A DNA stretch of 64,000 nucleotides from Asterias rubens (GCF_902459465.1 NC_047064.1:6722762-6786761), one strand, 5' to 3'. Numbered from the stretch's first letter, positions 1 through 12,473 are shown. A program made the numbers and translations. Notes: generated by a model not told the origin, from the sequence alone.

Positions 1-3000
1 GACATGACGACGATCTCAAACTTGCATTTCTGGTCGAGCTCTTCACTGATCGCATTGGCCTCCTCAACAGCTGGAATCAACTCAACTAGGTCCTCTTGGA
101 GTAAAAGATCATCTGCACAAGGAGGAAAGTTTAGACAGATCAGGAAAACCGAAATTACATTTTCTGCTTAATAAGCAACCGCTGGGGATCCAGCAGGTGA
201 TATGTGTGGTTTTGATGTTTCAAATAGCAAATTTTTGAACACTATGACTTTAGAGCTGCTTATAAGCACAAAAAGTAGCTAACCACAAGAAAAATATGCT
301 AACTAGAAAGAGGTTACCCGCCAAAAAACCATGTTCCATGTACCATTTGTGACTGGTCTGCTGCTCATCATGTTAAGCAGTATTTTCTGCCTTATAAGCA
401 GCTCTATAAAATTGGGCCCGGGTAATTTCCCATGCACACATTTCCAAAAACTTGGGTTTATCCAGTAGTCTGTTGCCACCTTCTGTCGCCAAAAGTGTTT
501 AAAAATAGTACCATCACATCACAATGGATCTCTATAAATCAATGCTTTTCAAAATAATTAGTATTAAAAGACTTTTTCTCCATTTGTCAAGTTTTTTTTA
601 AAGAAACATGAGGGGTTTACCTTTGCTTTTATTGGAGGTCATATCAAAGCCGTTCTTCTTAGCAATCTCCTCTTGGGCGGAGTCATAAGTGACCACACCC
701 ACATAGTTAGTCGGCTTAGCTTTGTACATAGCTGGATGTTGGAATACGTACAAGTGGTTACTGCCAAACATAATCCTGAAAAAACACATAAACAAAGTAA
801 AGAGTTATAAGAAACTTTATAATTTTGTTTGGTGGATTATCAATCACTGGTGAAGAGTTACTTTTAATTAAAGAAAAAAACAACGAATTTCAGGAAAACA
901 TTCTAAAGAGTATTCTTATTAAAAAAGAGCTTTGTTATTTGGTTTGTTATAACACCATGAGTGTGTCTACTTGCAAGGTAGATTTTGTTCTTTAGAGAAC
1001 TGTCTTAATATATATAATTTACTACCGCTGAGTAGATTTTCGCAATCGGGAGACTTTTCAGTTTCGATAAAGAATATTGTGCTGCTTTTTAAATACTACC
1101 TGGGCGGAAGGTAGAAAATCGGCCAGGACTACTACTTTAGCTTTTAGTGGATCAGTATCAGCTTCACTACTACGGAGAGAGAGTTCTTAATTAGTCTCAA
1201 CGTTTCGACAAGCTTCATCTAGTCATCGTCAGGAGACTTTATTTTGGTAATTAATGAACTATTTTAGGTCTTAATGAGTGACATCAATCCATTAGCTCTT
1301 CTTAACTGAATTAAGTTGTCGTTACCTGTCGTTATGGTCAAGCTCAATCTTGCCAATGACTGTGTCTCCATTCACCAATAGCTTAGCATCAGAGCTGGCC
1401 TTCTCCAAAAACACCTTTCCGTTTTCGTTCACTACAACAGCGTGCTCCTTCTGGATGCTGAGTAAATGAGTCAAGCAACAGTGAGTAGTTCTATGTCTTG
1501 TTTTTTTGCAAGTTGCAAAAAAGAACAGCTTTACAATGTAGAAGAGTGGGTCAAAGTGAGTCATGTGGGTGTTTGGCAAGTCACAAAAAGAGCAGCTTAG
1601 TGAGTCAAAATGAGTGAGTAAAAACGCAAATGTCTCCAGATTTACATTAAAGACACTGAACACTATTGGTAATTGTAAAAGACAAGTCTTCGCACTTGGT
1701 ATAATTGTCTCAACATATGCATAAAACAACAAACCTGTGAAAATTTGAGCTCAGTTGGTCATCGAAATTGCAAGATAATAATGAAAGAAAAAACACCCTT
1801 GTCACACGAAGTTGTGAGCTTTCAGATGCTTGATTTCGAGACCTCCAATTTTAAACTTGAGGTCTCGAAATCACATTCGTGGAAAATTACTTCTTCCTTG
1901 AATACTACGTCACTTCACAGGGAGCCGTTATTCTATCAACCTCTCCCCGTTACTAATTATCAAGTAAGGCTTTATGCGAATAATTATTTTGAGTAATTAC
2001 CATGGTGTCCACTGCCTTTAAACTTACACGGTTTTTACAGGTAAAAAACTTCCTTGCTTAAAATATTGCTTGCTGAGGTGCTGTAGATTTTGAAAAAATA
2101 TTATTTTAGTATGTCAATGGATTTACGCAACTCTCCTAAAACGATGCTCTGTGGTACTTACTATTTTTCTGAACAACTTAAAGACTAATGAAGCTGAAAC
2201 TTCTAAAGGAAAATTGAATTACAAACACATTCATTCTCAGTGAGTAGGGACTCATGTCATGGCCACAAACTTGATCTACAAAAGGTACCAAAATCCAGCT
2301 CAATGAAATTAAGCCCTACCTCAATCCATTCAGCAAGATCTCAGGAGCAGACTCGGCCTTGTTGTTTCCTACTTTATAGCTCCCCGGATTGAGTAGAAAG
2401 ACTATCATTCCACTCAGCTGAGTGTCCTGGTTCAGATTGTAAAGATGGGGCGTGGTCTTCTTGGCTTCTTTCTTGGCTCGCTCACCATCATCCTCACCAC
2501 CCTGACAAACCCCAAACAGAGTTAAAGTCAATTACAAATTCAATTAAAAAACTCTTCAGTACGACATAGCAACACTGTGCACTTCCTAAAGTCTTAATCT
2601 TGAAAAATGAATCTAAAGCCCGGTTCACTATTCCTTCGAATGCGAATGCGAAGTGAACTACGATATTTATACTACCTTCTCTTTGCTCAACTTCTCCTCC
2701 CAGCTTTCTTTCATGTACCCAAGCTCTCGTTCTGTGGCTTCTAGACGAGCTTGCATTTCCTCTTCGAGCTCCTTCCTGATAGCAGCACGCTCTGTGGGGA
2801 AGACAGGAGAAAGGAACATACATGTAGATGAACAAGTCTATGTCAAGCCTGTATGCTTTGTTTTTGAAAGGGCAAGGCATTTTCTCCTACATGTAGGTCA
2901 GTAAAGGGCACTCTATGAAGAAATTTCTATTGGAGCATATCAATGGCAACAAAGCAATGACCAGGAGGCATGGCTGGCAACCGTATCAGACCTGCCATGT

Positions 3001-6000
3001 TGAATGAAAGCTGGGTATCCCTGTACTGTCCCGTCCAAGGTATTATCGAATACTTGGGTTTAATTCCTGGCTACACGGCAGTTTTAGATTGAATAGCTTC
3101 TGACTGTGGCAGTGAGCTACAGTGAACAAGTTCACTTATATGGGTTTCTTGGTTTCATTTCCAGAAATATATTAATGATTTAGAATGTTCCAAGGATGTG
3201 GTTTTAGTAATGGAAGAATGGGGAGTGTCCGGGCTGGATTGGCCTTTTCGGTGCACCACACTCAACCATTGGTGTTGTGAGAGTGCCCGCTCGGATCCCA
3301 GTCATGTCCCTTGAGCAAAATGTCTAACCAATACTGCTTCGAGATATTCTGTAATGGGATGTAAAGCTGTTAGGAGCTATGAGTACTGTAATGCACAATG
3401 TTAACGAGTACATTGTACACTTTTTTTACGAGAAGGGGGATGATTGCCCCTATGTTTCTGGCATAGTTGTCTGCAGATTGTAAAACTCTACAAGGCTGTT
3501 ATGATCATACTAAATAATATCTGTCTATTTTCAAGTCAATGTTCAGGTTGTCCAATCTCCTCCCATCGACCTACCTTCATCAGTGACCCCTTCCTTCCTG
3601 TCATCATCATCCCCTACCATGACTAAGCCTCCCTTCTTGATGGCGTCCATCAATCGAGCATTCTCCTCTTTCAACTCTCGGATGAGTTTCTCAGTCGGAT
3701 CTTCGTTGACCACGGCAGATGTCTTGATCTGTTTGGCACGGTCAGCTGCAACAAAAGTATTGAAACAATGTTCTTAAAGTTAGATTCTATTTCACTTTTT
3801 GTAAATTTTTCTTTGCACCTAAAAAACAGTCTGCAAAACTATCCATAACCTTACCACCTCTTTAAACCTTGAAGTTTGATAAAGTAAAGCCTTCTTCATC
3901 CTGACGCAAAATGTGATGCAATTTTCTGTGTCACATACGGAGCACAGAGCTCACTTGACAATTTGCTAAACATAATTTGATTCGCATTCGCTTTTACTGA
4001 TAAATTGAAACGTTATTGTACACATTTCCTAAGGACTATTAATTACTAATTACCATGAAAAATAACTCACACACTACTTTAGAATAGACTTACCATATCT
4101 CAGTGTTGAGAGTGTCTCTTCATAGTTAATATCAGCTGGACTGAGGGCAGCGATCATGATGGTCTTACTGTTACCACCCAAGGCATTCTTTAGGAGCTTG
4201 GTCAGCACAGAGTCACGGAATGGAACTACAATTAAGAAAACAAAACAAAATCTATTGCTTTAAAACTGGAATCCCGAGAAATTGCAGTCACCCAATACAC
4301 GCCGTTGTTTTGTAACTCTGAGATTGCAGTGCTAATTAACTTCATAATCTGTCTGGGGTGACTGCTCAAATTTTTGTTACTCAGACTGTCAGCCATATTG
4401 AAGCTTTGCATTGGACAAAAATGTCTAATAATGGACAAAAAAAGTCCCAGTTAAGTGAATCTGACTCTTGGCTTAAAAATGTTAATCAAAACTGACAATG
4501 ACTGCAAACAAGTTGACGTTCAAAAGCTCCAAAGCTTCACTGACCTTTGACCTTCTTGCCCTTGGATCGGTCAGCCAATGCAGAGATGACGTTACCGAGC
4601 GAGGACAGAGATTGGTTGATGGCCGCTCCTTCCTTTAAACGGTCACCGGTAGCCCCAGTGGACTCAGCGCGTTCACTGACCAATAAAGAAACAAGAAATA
4701 TTACAGGTGTCTCCAATAGTGAATACGAAAATCTGCCTCAGAAAGCATCAAGTCCCAGTGGGTATGGGTGTGGATAGGAATCCTGATAGACCCATCCATT
4801 AAACTCCACCCCATTGCGTATTGACCCATCACAACCCATTGCACAACCAAAAGTCCAACACTCTTGCGTATATGATTGGCGCGCACGACAGATTTGTGCA
4901 GAATGGCATTGGAGAGGCGCATATGTTCTTGCTCACACGTGCGCTGTGGGCTGATCCTAATGGATCGGTGTATTGATGCCAAACAGTGTAATGTTGGCCA
5001 TCTTTATAATCAAAACTATATTATTTTTTAGTGCACAATTAACTATGCTTTATTTGTTTACACCTCATTTATACAATAAAACTAACATGTGAAAATCCAC
5101 AGTGAATATGTCCATGCAGGAAGAATAATCCGTAATTGAAATACCCAATCTGAGTAACAATACATGAAAGTATAAAGCTTACTGCGATTCAAATTTTGGG
5201 GCATAAAAACTTACATCTTCTTACATAACGAAAGCTGCTGTAGGCTTCTAACCCAAAGTTTATATTGCCATTGATTTTAAGGGTAATCGCCAAATAAAAT
5301 AATAGCAATTCATTATTTGGAGCTTCAAATATTTAACAAAACCACAAAGAAATACCCTCACATTAACACATTTGCTGTTGACCTTTTCGAGTCAACCAAT
5401 GACAGCCAATGAAGTCATTGGGTGGGAGCCCACTCACGCCAGGCGCGGCCCGGGAGACCCACCAAGACCATGCTCAAGACCCTGATTGAAGACGCAGAGG
5501 TAAACAACAAGGAGGAGCTAATCAGCTGTATGCAGGATAGAGTTGTGTGGCATGTCATACATCGAGCCTGACTCAAACATGCGGCAACGCGACAACTTGG
5601 GTTGACTGAGTGCGTGAAGTGAGTGAGTGTTTCCGATTCCTCTACTCACCTTCCAGCCAAGTCTACAAGGTTCACCACTGCGACCTTTGCCATCTCTTGA
5701 CCGGCATCGTTGACAGATTTCTGGGTGAATGTAATCCCGACGATGGTGTGGGCACGACTACTCGTGGCGTTCATCTGTGTTGCTGCCACCGTACGGTTGC
5801 GCGTTCCTTCGTCCATGCGATCTTCAATGTGTTGATAGCTCTCCACGGCCACATTACGAAGTTGTTCAACTATATTTGGTTGGTAAGAAACAAATCAATC
5901 AATTAAAGATCATGAGTCACAATGTAACCTCTCTCATGGCGGATTATCAGCCATGGCTCATGAGGTTCTGCAAGTATTGGTGAGTGCCTTCTCATATTTT

Positions 6001-9000
6001 CTGACACAACATCAAATCTATGAGAGCCTTTATATTGTCTTACCCTTTTTCAAGTCAATGTGTCATTGTGACAATAATACACTAAAAGAAAAACAACTAC
6101 TTAAAAGAGTTCTGAAAAACAACACTGCTGCATGGTGGACAGGGGAAATTTTTTCAGACTTTCTGAAGTGGTTAAAAAAAACATATGAACATAAAATTAC
6201 GGTGCGTTCACAGCACTATGGATATTGACATAATAGTTATTATTCATTCACCCAAAACAACACAAAAATGTACAAAGAACAAAGGTACAGAGTATCAAGT
6301 AAACTAAAGCAATAAATAAAGACTTTGAAATAAGCAAAGAAAGCCTCAACAAATTTCCTGAACTGAGTGATATTCGTAACCAAAAAGTGATAATAACTCA
6401 AGACTACGCGTAATAACTAAAAAATTATACAGATAGTGAGAGATAGGCCTAAAAACTTGACTACTCATAACAACCTACCTGAATTGAGTGACAATGAGTG
6501 ATTTAGTACCAAATGAGTTGTTATAGCTCAAAAGTACTTAGAATAACTCAAAACTACCCTGTAATTGAGTGATAGTGAGTGGTTAAGACACAAAATGAGT
6601 GACAATTTACTAAAGACTACTCAGAAACTCAAAAGTACCTACACATGTGGTAACAAGGAGAGATATAATAACTCACCACTACTCATTACAGCTTAAAACT
6701 ACCTGATCTATAAGACAATGAGTGATTTTGCAATGATCGAGTGATAATAACTCGAGACTACTCACCGTAGAATCCCTTCTTTGGATGCTCTCTAACCCGG
6801 AGCCCTCCTTTCTTGTTACCCGCCGGGTTCAGGAGATCGCGCACCTGTTCGTTATAGATCTCCAGCATACTAAACATGACCTCATACTCCGCCTTGGTCC
6901 CGCAGGATCTCTTTTCATTTATCTCCACAAAGAGTCTGTCACAGAACATCGGCACAACACCTGATGGGAGTAGAACAAATTACCATCTGTATTATTTTTA
7001 AGGGTTTGGGTACTTTTTGTACGACATAAAACACAGATTTGTATTTAACAGATTTGTATTTAACTTACACTGTTCATAGATAATGTTATCTTGCTGAGGT
7101 GCTGTAGTCTTTAAAAATGAGTAAAACAATTTCACAGAATTTTTTTTTTTTTTTAAAGCTCTTTTTTATTATGGCTGACGCCCAACCTTTTCAAATCTAA
7201 CTGCACAATTAGCAGCACAATCCAACAGCACAATTAGCACCAATAAAAAGATGAATAGTAAATGAGAAGGGAGAGTTCAATTTTCCATATGGGGAAAAAA
7301 AACTCCAAAGGGGAGAATCCCTACGCTATCAGGTAGGGATTGAAAACCCAATCCACATGCAAGACTTAGGTCTGAGGTGGGATTCGAACCAGTGTCCACA
7401 GAGGAGAAAGGCAGGGAAAGAAACCACTGAGCTCACCTGAGATTGATACCCCTTTACACTGAACTTTGATAGTAAACTGCTCAAGTGTGCACTCTGGATT
7501 CTATTTAATAATCTTATTCAATAGGCCTACTTTATAAAAAATTGTCTTTGGACGAGCATGTTACCTTTATTTGGCCCATAGCCAACGATGGAGTAAGACT
7601 TCCCTGAACCGGTTTGTCCGTAAGCGAAGAGGCATGAATTGTACCCATCCCAAGCATTTTGTAAGATGCCCACTCCAAGATCTTTAAATACCTTATTCTG
7701 TAGCGGTAAAGAAAATAATGAAAAAATTTGCTCATAGAACTTAAAACAACTTTAAAACTGACTGAAGATATTTGAAAGATGAAACAGAGTTGCTTTTATA
7801 TGTTTCTCTCTTGTTCATTTCTGATCTCTTAGGGGGAAAAGAGCAAAATAAATACCTAACATTTGTTTTTAACCTTTTCTCTTTCATTTGTCATTTTCCT
7901 TTACTCTTTTAAAATCAACCCCCCCCCCCCACCCCTCACCTTAACTCTCAAACTATGGGACCATTTTGAAGTTTTCTTTTTTTGCAAGTTATGCTTGTCA
8001 ACACTAAACAATTAGCCTATGTTTTTCCGGTCACTTTTTTTTCCATAATTTGCGGTCAATTTTAACAAGCCTTTCAACAAGCTGCGTTAATCTATTTCAC
8101 CCGAAATTGAAAGCTCCTCAAAACAATCATTAAATTTCACTCTATGCGTTAAAGCATTTCTTCTTCTATGATTGGGGTAACAATTAAAAACACAATTCAA
8201 TTGAACAATCCATTTGAACAGCATTCAACTTCCAGTCAGCTTTTCGCAGATATCTCTAGTTGCATCTGAGCTGAATGGCGCTTTTGCATTGCTGAAAATA
8301 ATATAATTTTTACAATTGAATGGAATTCTAATTTCTAATTTGCAAACGGACATATTGAATTAGGTTTTAACTAGGCAAAGTCACTTTTATGAGAGTGAAA
8401 TAGTACGTGTTTATTTTTTGGAAAACTACCAGGAAAACTTAACTTTGGGAAATACAGTTAACTTTTGGCAAGTGGGCCAAGTAAATGGACACATGAACAG
8501 CGGTGACATTCCATACCTGATCATCGTACTTTGGAGAAGTCGGGACCAAAAGTTCATTCTTATTCTCAAAGCCATCATGTGACCAGTAGCTATAATCAAA
8601 GTCAAACTTTTTCGGTTCCTCGTCGACGGCCGCTGGATTCTGGATTGTTGTGGTGGTGCCATTCATTCCGATAATCAGCTGCGCACCACGAGCAGATTCG
8701 CGGCCATTGTGTGAAAGGTTAAGGTAAACACAAACAACAATAACAACAACAACACAAATCTTTTGTTTCAAACATGACCTGCATTATAAGACTGCTGTCT
8801 GGAAAAAAATCCATTTACGACTGCTAATTTTCTAAGTAAAGTACCACATTTTCATTTCCAACTTTCACTATAACATGTACTTATATAGTGGGGGGACGAT
8901 GCCTTAATTTTTTTTAGATGTGTTAATGGATGTAGGACTTAATTTAACTTTTTTTCAGAAATTCTTCAACGGGAATTGTTACCTTAAATGACAATTATTC

Positions 9001-9937
9001 ATATTTAGAATTACCCAAAAAAAATCATTGCGCAGCTGGGACTCACCTCATGCCTTGAGGAAGTAAAATGGCACTTAGCATTAGCAAGACCACCCTACAC
9101 CCCAAAATGACTTATTTTGTCATGATTTTCAAAAGTTTGTGATAAAAATTTACCATAAATAAGGGAAATATTTAGGGGCAGCCAAATTGTTTGCCTGTAC
9201 TGTAGTCTTATATTTTTTCTTTCTTAAGTTCGGTACCTTTGAACTTAGCACCTTTTTTGTAACTAACGTTAGTAATACTATATAGTAGTATTATTTAATT
9301 TTAAAGAAAAACGATGTGTACAATCATTAAAATTATTTGTAACACCCTAGTTTCTGAAACATTGGATAGGTTCAGCCATTACATTAGAAAATCAAGGATT
9401 TTTTTGGCCGTCTTCTCCCTTGGCTTGGGCCTTCTTGGCTCTAAATCTAATTAATTATGTTGAGTTTATAGCATAACTGTTTCTAACCCTTGCTCTATGT
9501 TCTAACTAACATCTCACTATCTAAAATCTCACCAATATGACTGTTTTTGCATATAGTTTCATTTTAAAAACATTTCCAAACAAATCATTTTCATCATGAT
9601 GATTTTGTTTGATACATTGTCAAAAAGACTCATCTCTGAATCTGATAAATGTTATTAAAATTGTGATAATGACAAAACTACCGCACTTTCAACTATAAAT
9701 CCCCACCCCAACTCTGGTCAACACCGTCCACATGATCCCATCCCATCTTCCCTCAGCATTGACCGAGCATCGCCAGTCGTCTCCCCCGGTAAAGCTCCCC
9801 ACGAAACCACAGATCGGACACGCTACGCTAGCCCCACTTTTTTGTTGCCCCCGTACCAACCCAAACACAAAAACTACGCTTCAAAAGGATATAAAAGGCC
9901 GCACTCGCACAGCGACTTTCACACTTTCCTCAGGCAT
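1..9937 (-). CDS. KIF28P: KIF28/KLP-6-type kinesin-3 motor protein, 5' thirteen exons (partial)
   Basis: Plus-end-directed microtubule motor of the kinesin-3 family. Coding exons (minus strand): 9937-9893, 8708-8517, 7697-7565, 6960-6766, 5869-5650, 4675-4545, 4225-4094, 3745-3575, 2791-2676, 2501-2320, 1457-1326, 775-621 and 112 to the window edge; every junction keeps frame, giving about 638 residues. Seen: N-terminus [16 protein letters not shown]-loop GQTGSGKS near residues 106-113; YNEQVRDLL; switch I NATSSRAH near 222; switch II DLAGSER near 258; neck coiled coil near 385-460; FHA-type segment near 462-600; then a helical stretch with [13 protein letters not shown]. The YG-NKG stretch after the P-loop, and YWSH-GF, point to KIF28/KLP-6 rather than KIF1 (family memory). 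The start is the first ATG before the motor beta1 strand. Human KIF28 is annotated as a pseudogene; this copy is open throughout. Intron 1 is AT-AC. The 3' part lies outside the window. Confidence 0.88.
250..412. repeat. MITE-like element, AGAGCTGCTTATAAGCA family
   Basis: Ends are inverted: agagctgcttataagca on the left and tgccttataagcagctct on the right. The interior (stretches like ctaaccacaag, ggttaccc and gtgactggt) resembles copies near 58.88-59.04 kb and 63.2-63.9 kb. It lies in the intron before kinesin exon 13. Confidence 0.6.
955..1250. repeat. Dispersed repeat shared with 13468-13668
   Basis: Matching blocks in both places include gtagatt.tgttctttngagaact, a gagtagatttt/cc block and ctactnngggc.gaagg. 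This copy goes on to tcaacgtttcgacaagcttc and cgtcaggaga, a kind of end often seen in retroelement-derived repeats. Similar cthtcgatcagc/tcgtcttcaggag-type ends occur near 28345 and 39330. The class is unassigned; a Penelope-like origin is only a guess. Confidence 0.45.
1647..2022 (+). repeat. MITE family A copy (orientation 1)
   Basis: Starts ttaaagacactgaacactat and ends with the inverted counterpart, taccatggtgtccactgcctttaa. The middle holds the family's internal palindrome (gatttcgagacctc ... gaggtctcgaaatc). It lies in the kinesin intron between exons 10 and 11. Confidence 0.8.
3229..3420 (+). repeat. Degenerate SINE-like sequence
   Basis: Contains ggatcccagtcatgtccctt, ttgagcaaaatgtctaaccaatactgcttc-like text and a tail with gtaatgcac. 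The same order of phrases occurs in the SINE-like unit at 33854-34120. It lies in the kinesin intron between exons 8 and 9. Weak call. Confidence 0.4.
5416..5571 (+). pseudogene. C-terminal tail of a non-LTR retrotransposon ORF2 (relic)
   Basis: A plus-strand frame of 51 residues reads through to a TGA. It contains [26 protein letters not shown] and VVWHVIHRA. This has the pattern of reverse-transcriptase ORF tails: a basic GRP motif, then a helical segment and an R.VW motif. Nothing recognisable of the polymerase domain precedes it, so it is a 5'-truncated relic. It lies antisense in the kinesin intron between exons 5 and 6. Confidence 0.65.
6360..6764. repeat. Degenerate GAGTGA / AACTCAAAACTAC tandem repeat
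   Basis: Short phrases such as gagtgataataactcaagactac recur about a dozen times with variation in length and sequence. The array runs up to the 5' splice site of kinesin exon 4, whose plus-strand form ctcac looks like one more ACTCA unit. Confidence 0.65.
7141..7442 (-). repeat. tRNA-derived SINE with A-tail
   Basis: On the minus strand it begins with a tRNA-like head: an A-box-like GTGAGCTCAGTGG and a B box GGTTCGAATCC. It ends with an A-rich tail, seen as a long T run at 7141-7154 on the plus strand. About 300 bp in total. It is inserted in the kinesin intron between exons 3 and 4, in the sense direction. The head does not fold as a proper tRNA, so it is not a tRNA gene. Confidence 0.6.
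8709..9892 (-). other. U12-type AT-AC intron (KIF28 intron 1)
   Basis: The exon ends with codons for VRVRPF and the intron begins ATATCCTTTT, a perfect minor-class 5' splice site. It ends ...CTTTCACAC before AATGGCCGC, so the terminal dinucleotides are AT and AC. A branch motif TACCTTAAC lies at about 8726-8718, 8 of 9 to TTCCTTAAC and about 10 nt from the 3' end. No usable AG acceptor exists at this junction, and joining AT to AC restores the invariant kinesin stretch VRPFNGRE. Confidence 0.93.
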
Positions 9938-10694
9938 GTTGCTTCCAAGCAAACCGAGCTATATAAATCCTCAGAAATGCACCGTCAAATTGTAAACTCC
10001 TTCCAGAAAATACAGAATTTATGAAGTCTGTTTATCCTTTCTCTTCACACACTGGATGCAGCCATTTTGGACTATAAATAGCCAATCAATAAAGAACGTA
10101 CGGCCAATGACGGCGTGTGTGTGTGAGTGATAGAAAGTGTTGATAGTTGACAACCGGGTAACCAAGCAGCCATGAAAGCCGACCTCCATTGTTAATCATT
10201 ATCATCCATTGTTTGCTATTTAACTTACCCCGGGGAAACTGCGTCATCTTCTCTTCGCCTTGCCTTCAAAAAGGATTATAACGTAGTTATCGTCAAAGCA
10301 AATGGGTTAAACATTATTTACAAAAGGGACATTAAGGGATTTGATCAAACATAAAGCAGGGATTCTGAGAATCAGTAGAGAAAGGGCAAAATTGATCTCC
10401 TGTTTTTAGGGGGGGGGGGGGGGGTTCGACATCATTTCATTTAACTGTTTGGGTAACAGAAAGTTTAAAACTACTTTTTTTAACAGTGTGTTAATTTTTT
10501 CTTTAATTTCCCCAAATTAATATTCACAAACGCAGTTCAAAATGAAGAAAAAGATCAAACTCATCCCCTTATTGGTTTTAATTCTTATTTATTGGTTTGT
10601 TCAATTTCTTTATATTTATTTATTCATTTTCCGTATAAATTAATCAAAGCAAACTTAGTTTAAAAACATTTTGTTTGCCAAAAAAATGCTAATC
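9938..10694 (-). promoter_or_regulatory. Upstream region of the KIF28-like gene
   Basis: Gene-free. Read on the minus strand it holds a TATA-like tttatatag about 25 bases before the start codon. Further up, near 10054-10090, is AAAATGGC (YY1-like) next to a TATTTATA and an ATTGG (reverse CCAAT). Any of these could be the core promoter, but no transcription start can be fixed from sequence. A 16-base G run lies near 10411. Confidence 0.3.
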
Positions 10695-10850
10695 TACGGA
10701 GCCCCTAAAGGGTCATTCCCCCAAAAAAAATGTTTTCAATTATCTCGTGCGCACAAGATAATATCTCGTGCGCATGACATATTATCTTGTGCGCACGAGA
10801 TAATTAAAATAAAATAAAATAAATTGGAATGTCCCTTTAGGGGCTCCGTA
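10695..10850. mobile_element. Palindromic MITE with 6-bp target duplication
   Basis: Element TACGGAGCCCCTAAAGGG ... CCCTTTAGGGGCTCCGTA, 156 bp, flanked on both sides by CTAATC (10689-10694 and 10851-10856). The middle is itself palindromic around attatctcgtgcgcac and gtgcgcacgagataat. No coding capacity. The exact flanking duplication suggests a fairly recent insertion. Confidence 0.8.
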
Positions 10851-10856
10851 CTAATC

Positions 10857-12473
10857 AATTATATTGTTTTATTTTATATCAGTAGCCTAAATGTTGGAAG
10901 GTTTTTATGTAACTTTGTTTTACTTTTTGGTTTCCTTTTTTAAATACATCACAAGGCCAGACAAAGCAAAATGACCCAGGGGCTCCATTTCACAAAGAGC
11001 CAATATTGATCGTAACTTCAAATCAATAGTACCTGCTAAGCAAAGTGTGATGTCACAAAACTGTGGTAATATTGGTTTCCGCAAACCTTTCTATGTGGTA
11101 ATATTGACAATCTTGCGTCAAGTCTTAGTACACAATGCTAAAACTGAATATCAAAACAGGTTTCTTTTGTTGAGATATGAGCAATCCTGCGATACAAATT
11201 TTGATGTCACAAATTCACAATAATTTGGTAGGGCACTCCTGCGAAATATTTGCAGCGAAAATGGAGCTGTGATATCAACATTTGTATCGCATTTGCAATA
11301 AGTATGAACCGGGCTCAAGTATATTAATGCAACATGAACAAATTTCAGCTATACACCAGTTCGGGATGAAATATCTATGCAGATACTCTTTTTAATCAAA
11401 CCATAAAAGACAGAAATGCACGCTTAAAAAAAAATAATATACACACTGTAAAGTTCTAGTTCATACATAACATATGGACTAAAAAAAAGACAGACCAATG
11501 CTTAAACAAAGAGTTTTGATTTACTCTAGAATAGGTTGGTATAATTTGTCTATAATGGGATAACTTTTTAATGAAAATGGATGATACATGCAGGCCTGAT
11601 ATTTCACAGAGGCGACGAAGGTGATTGCCTCCGTTTCCCACTGGTCATTGCCTTGGTGCCCTTGAAATGCTCAAGTACAAATTTGCAATTTCATCATAGG
11701 GTGCCCTATACCAAAAAGAAAATGCCTTGGTGCCCTTGCCCTTTCAAAAACGAACCATACAACTCTGATACATGTATACTGACTCACAGGGGTAAGACCA
11801 AGAGTCATCGCCAACAATTTTTAAAAGAAATAAATGTCACAGGAATCAGTTCCACAAAGAGCTAGCTAGAGATTGATCTCAAATTTGAATCAATCTTAAT
11901 TGCTTTGTGAAATCGGTCCCTGGGGATATAAATTTTAAAGAGCTTTTTAGGGACCAGAACAGTATCTTTTAAAGGACCTGGATCATGGGTATAACAAATT
12001 TCCTTATTTCTAATTCCATTCAAAGCACTGTACAGAGAAAATAACATTTGACCGTGTTCTGGCTTATTGTATATAATCAGATAGACACTGCTTTGCTTTT
12101 ATTGAAAGTTAAGTGCTAGTGCTCTTAACATTAACGTTATTCAGTGAAGTGCACATTTTAGGCGAGGTGTGGCACAGTGGCCCGCGCGTGCGCATGCAAG
12201 ATTTCAATGCATATAGATAATGGAAAATTAAACTTTTCTTAAAATTTAACTTTGCGACATTCCGTCTGTTTATTCAAAAACACCTTGGATAATCGCCATC
12301 TATTTTTCTATTGTTTAACACAAAAAGTGACACATAAACTTATGGAATTCATTTGAGAACTCCTCTCAGTATCTGCTGGTCTGCTGTGTGAATTTTGGTT
12401 TCATGGACTACTGCAGGCGTGAACACTAAGTCTACAAACTCTACATTTACTAACAGCGTATGGCAGGAGAATG
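10857..12473. other. Gap between KIF28 and PFDN5: 3' flank plus small inverted repeats
   Basis: No gene recognised. Small inverted repeats are visible. One spans about 11170-11300 (gcgatacaaattttgatgtcac against gtgatatcaacatttgtatcgc). Another spans 11838-11933, built around ttccacaaag ... ctttgtgaaat with gattgatc/gaatcaatc inside. The right end is the PFDN5 3' UTR. Confidence 0.5.
12269..12274 (-). terminator. Possible PFDN5 polyadenylation signal
   Basis: AATAAA on the minus strand about 200 nt beyond the PFDN5 stop codon. It is the first canonical hexamer I see on that side, but cleavage cannot be shown from sequence. Confidence 0.4.

Noticed and set aside
8709..8771. Reading exon 2 of the kinesin through upstream sequence ([17 protein letters not shown])
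   Set aside because: That stretch is intron: it contains the U12 branch site and a GTT repeat, and it would disrupt the invariant VRPFN motif.
10225..10260. Possible upstream first exon of the kinesin (ATGACGCAGTTTCCCCGGG before a GTAAG, minus strand)
   Set aside because: The kinesin already has a proper N-terminus, [15 protein letters not shown], at 9937. Nothing links this fragment in frame.
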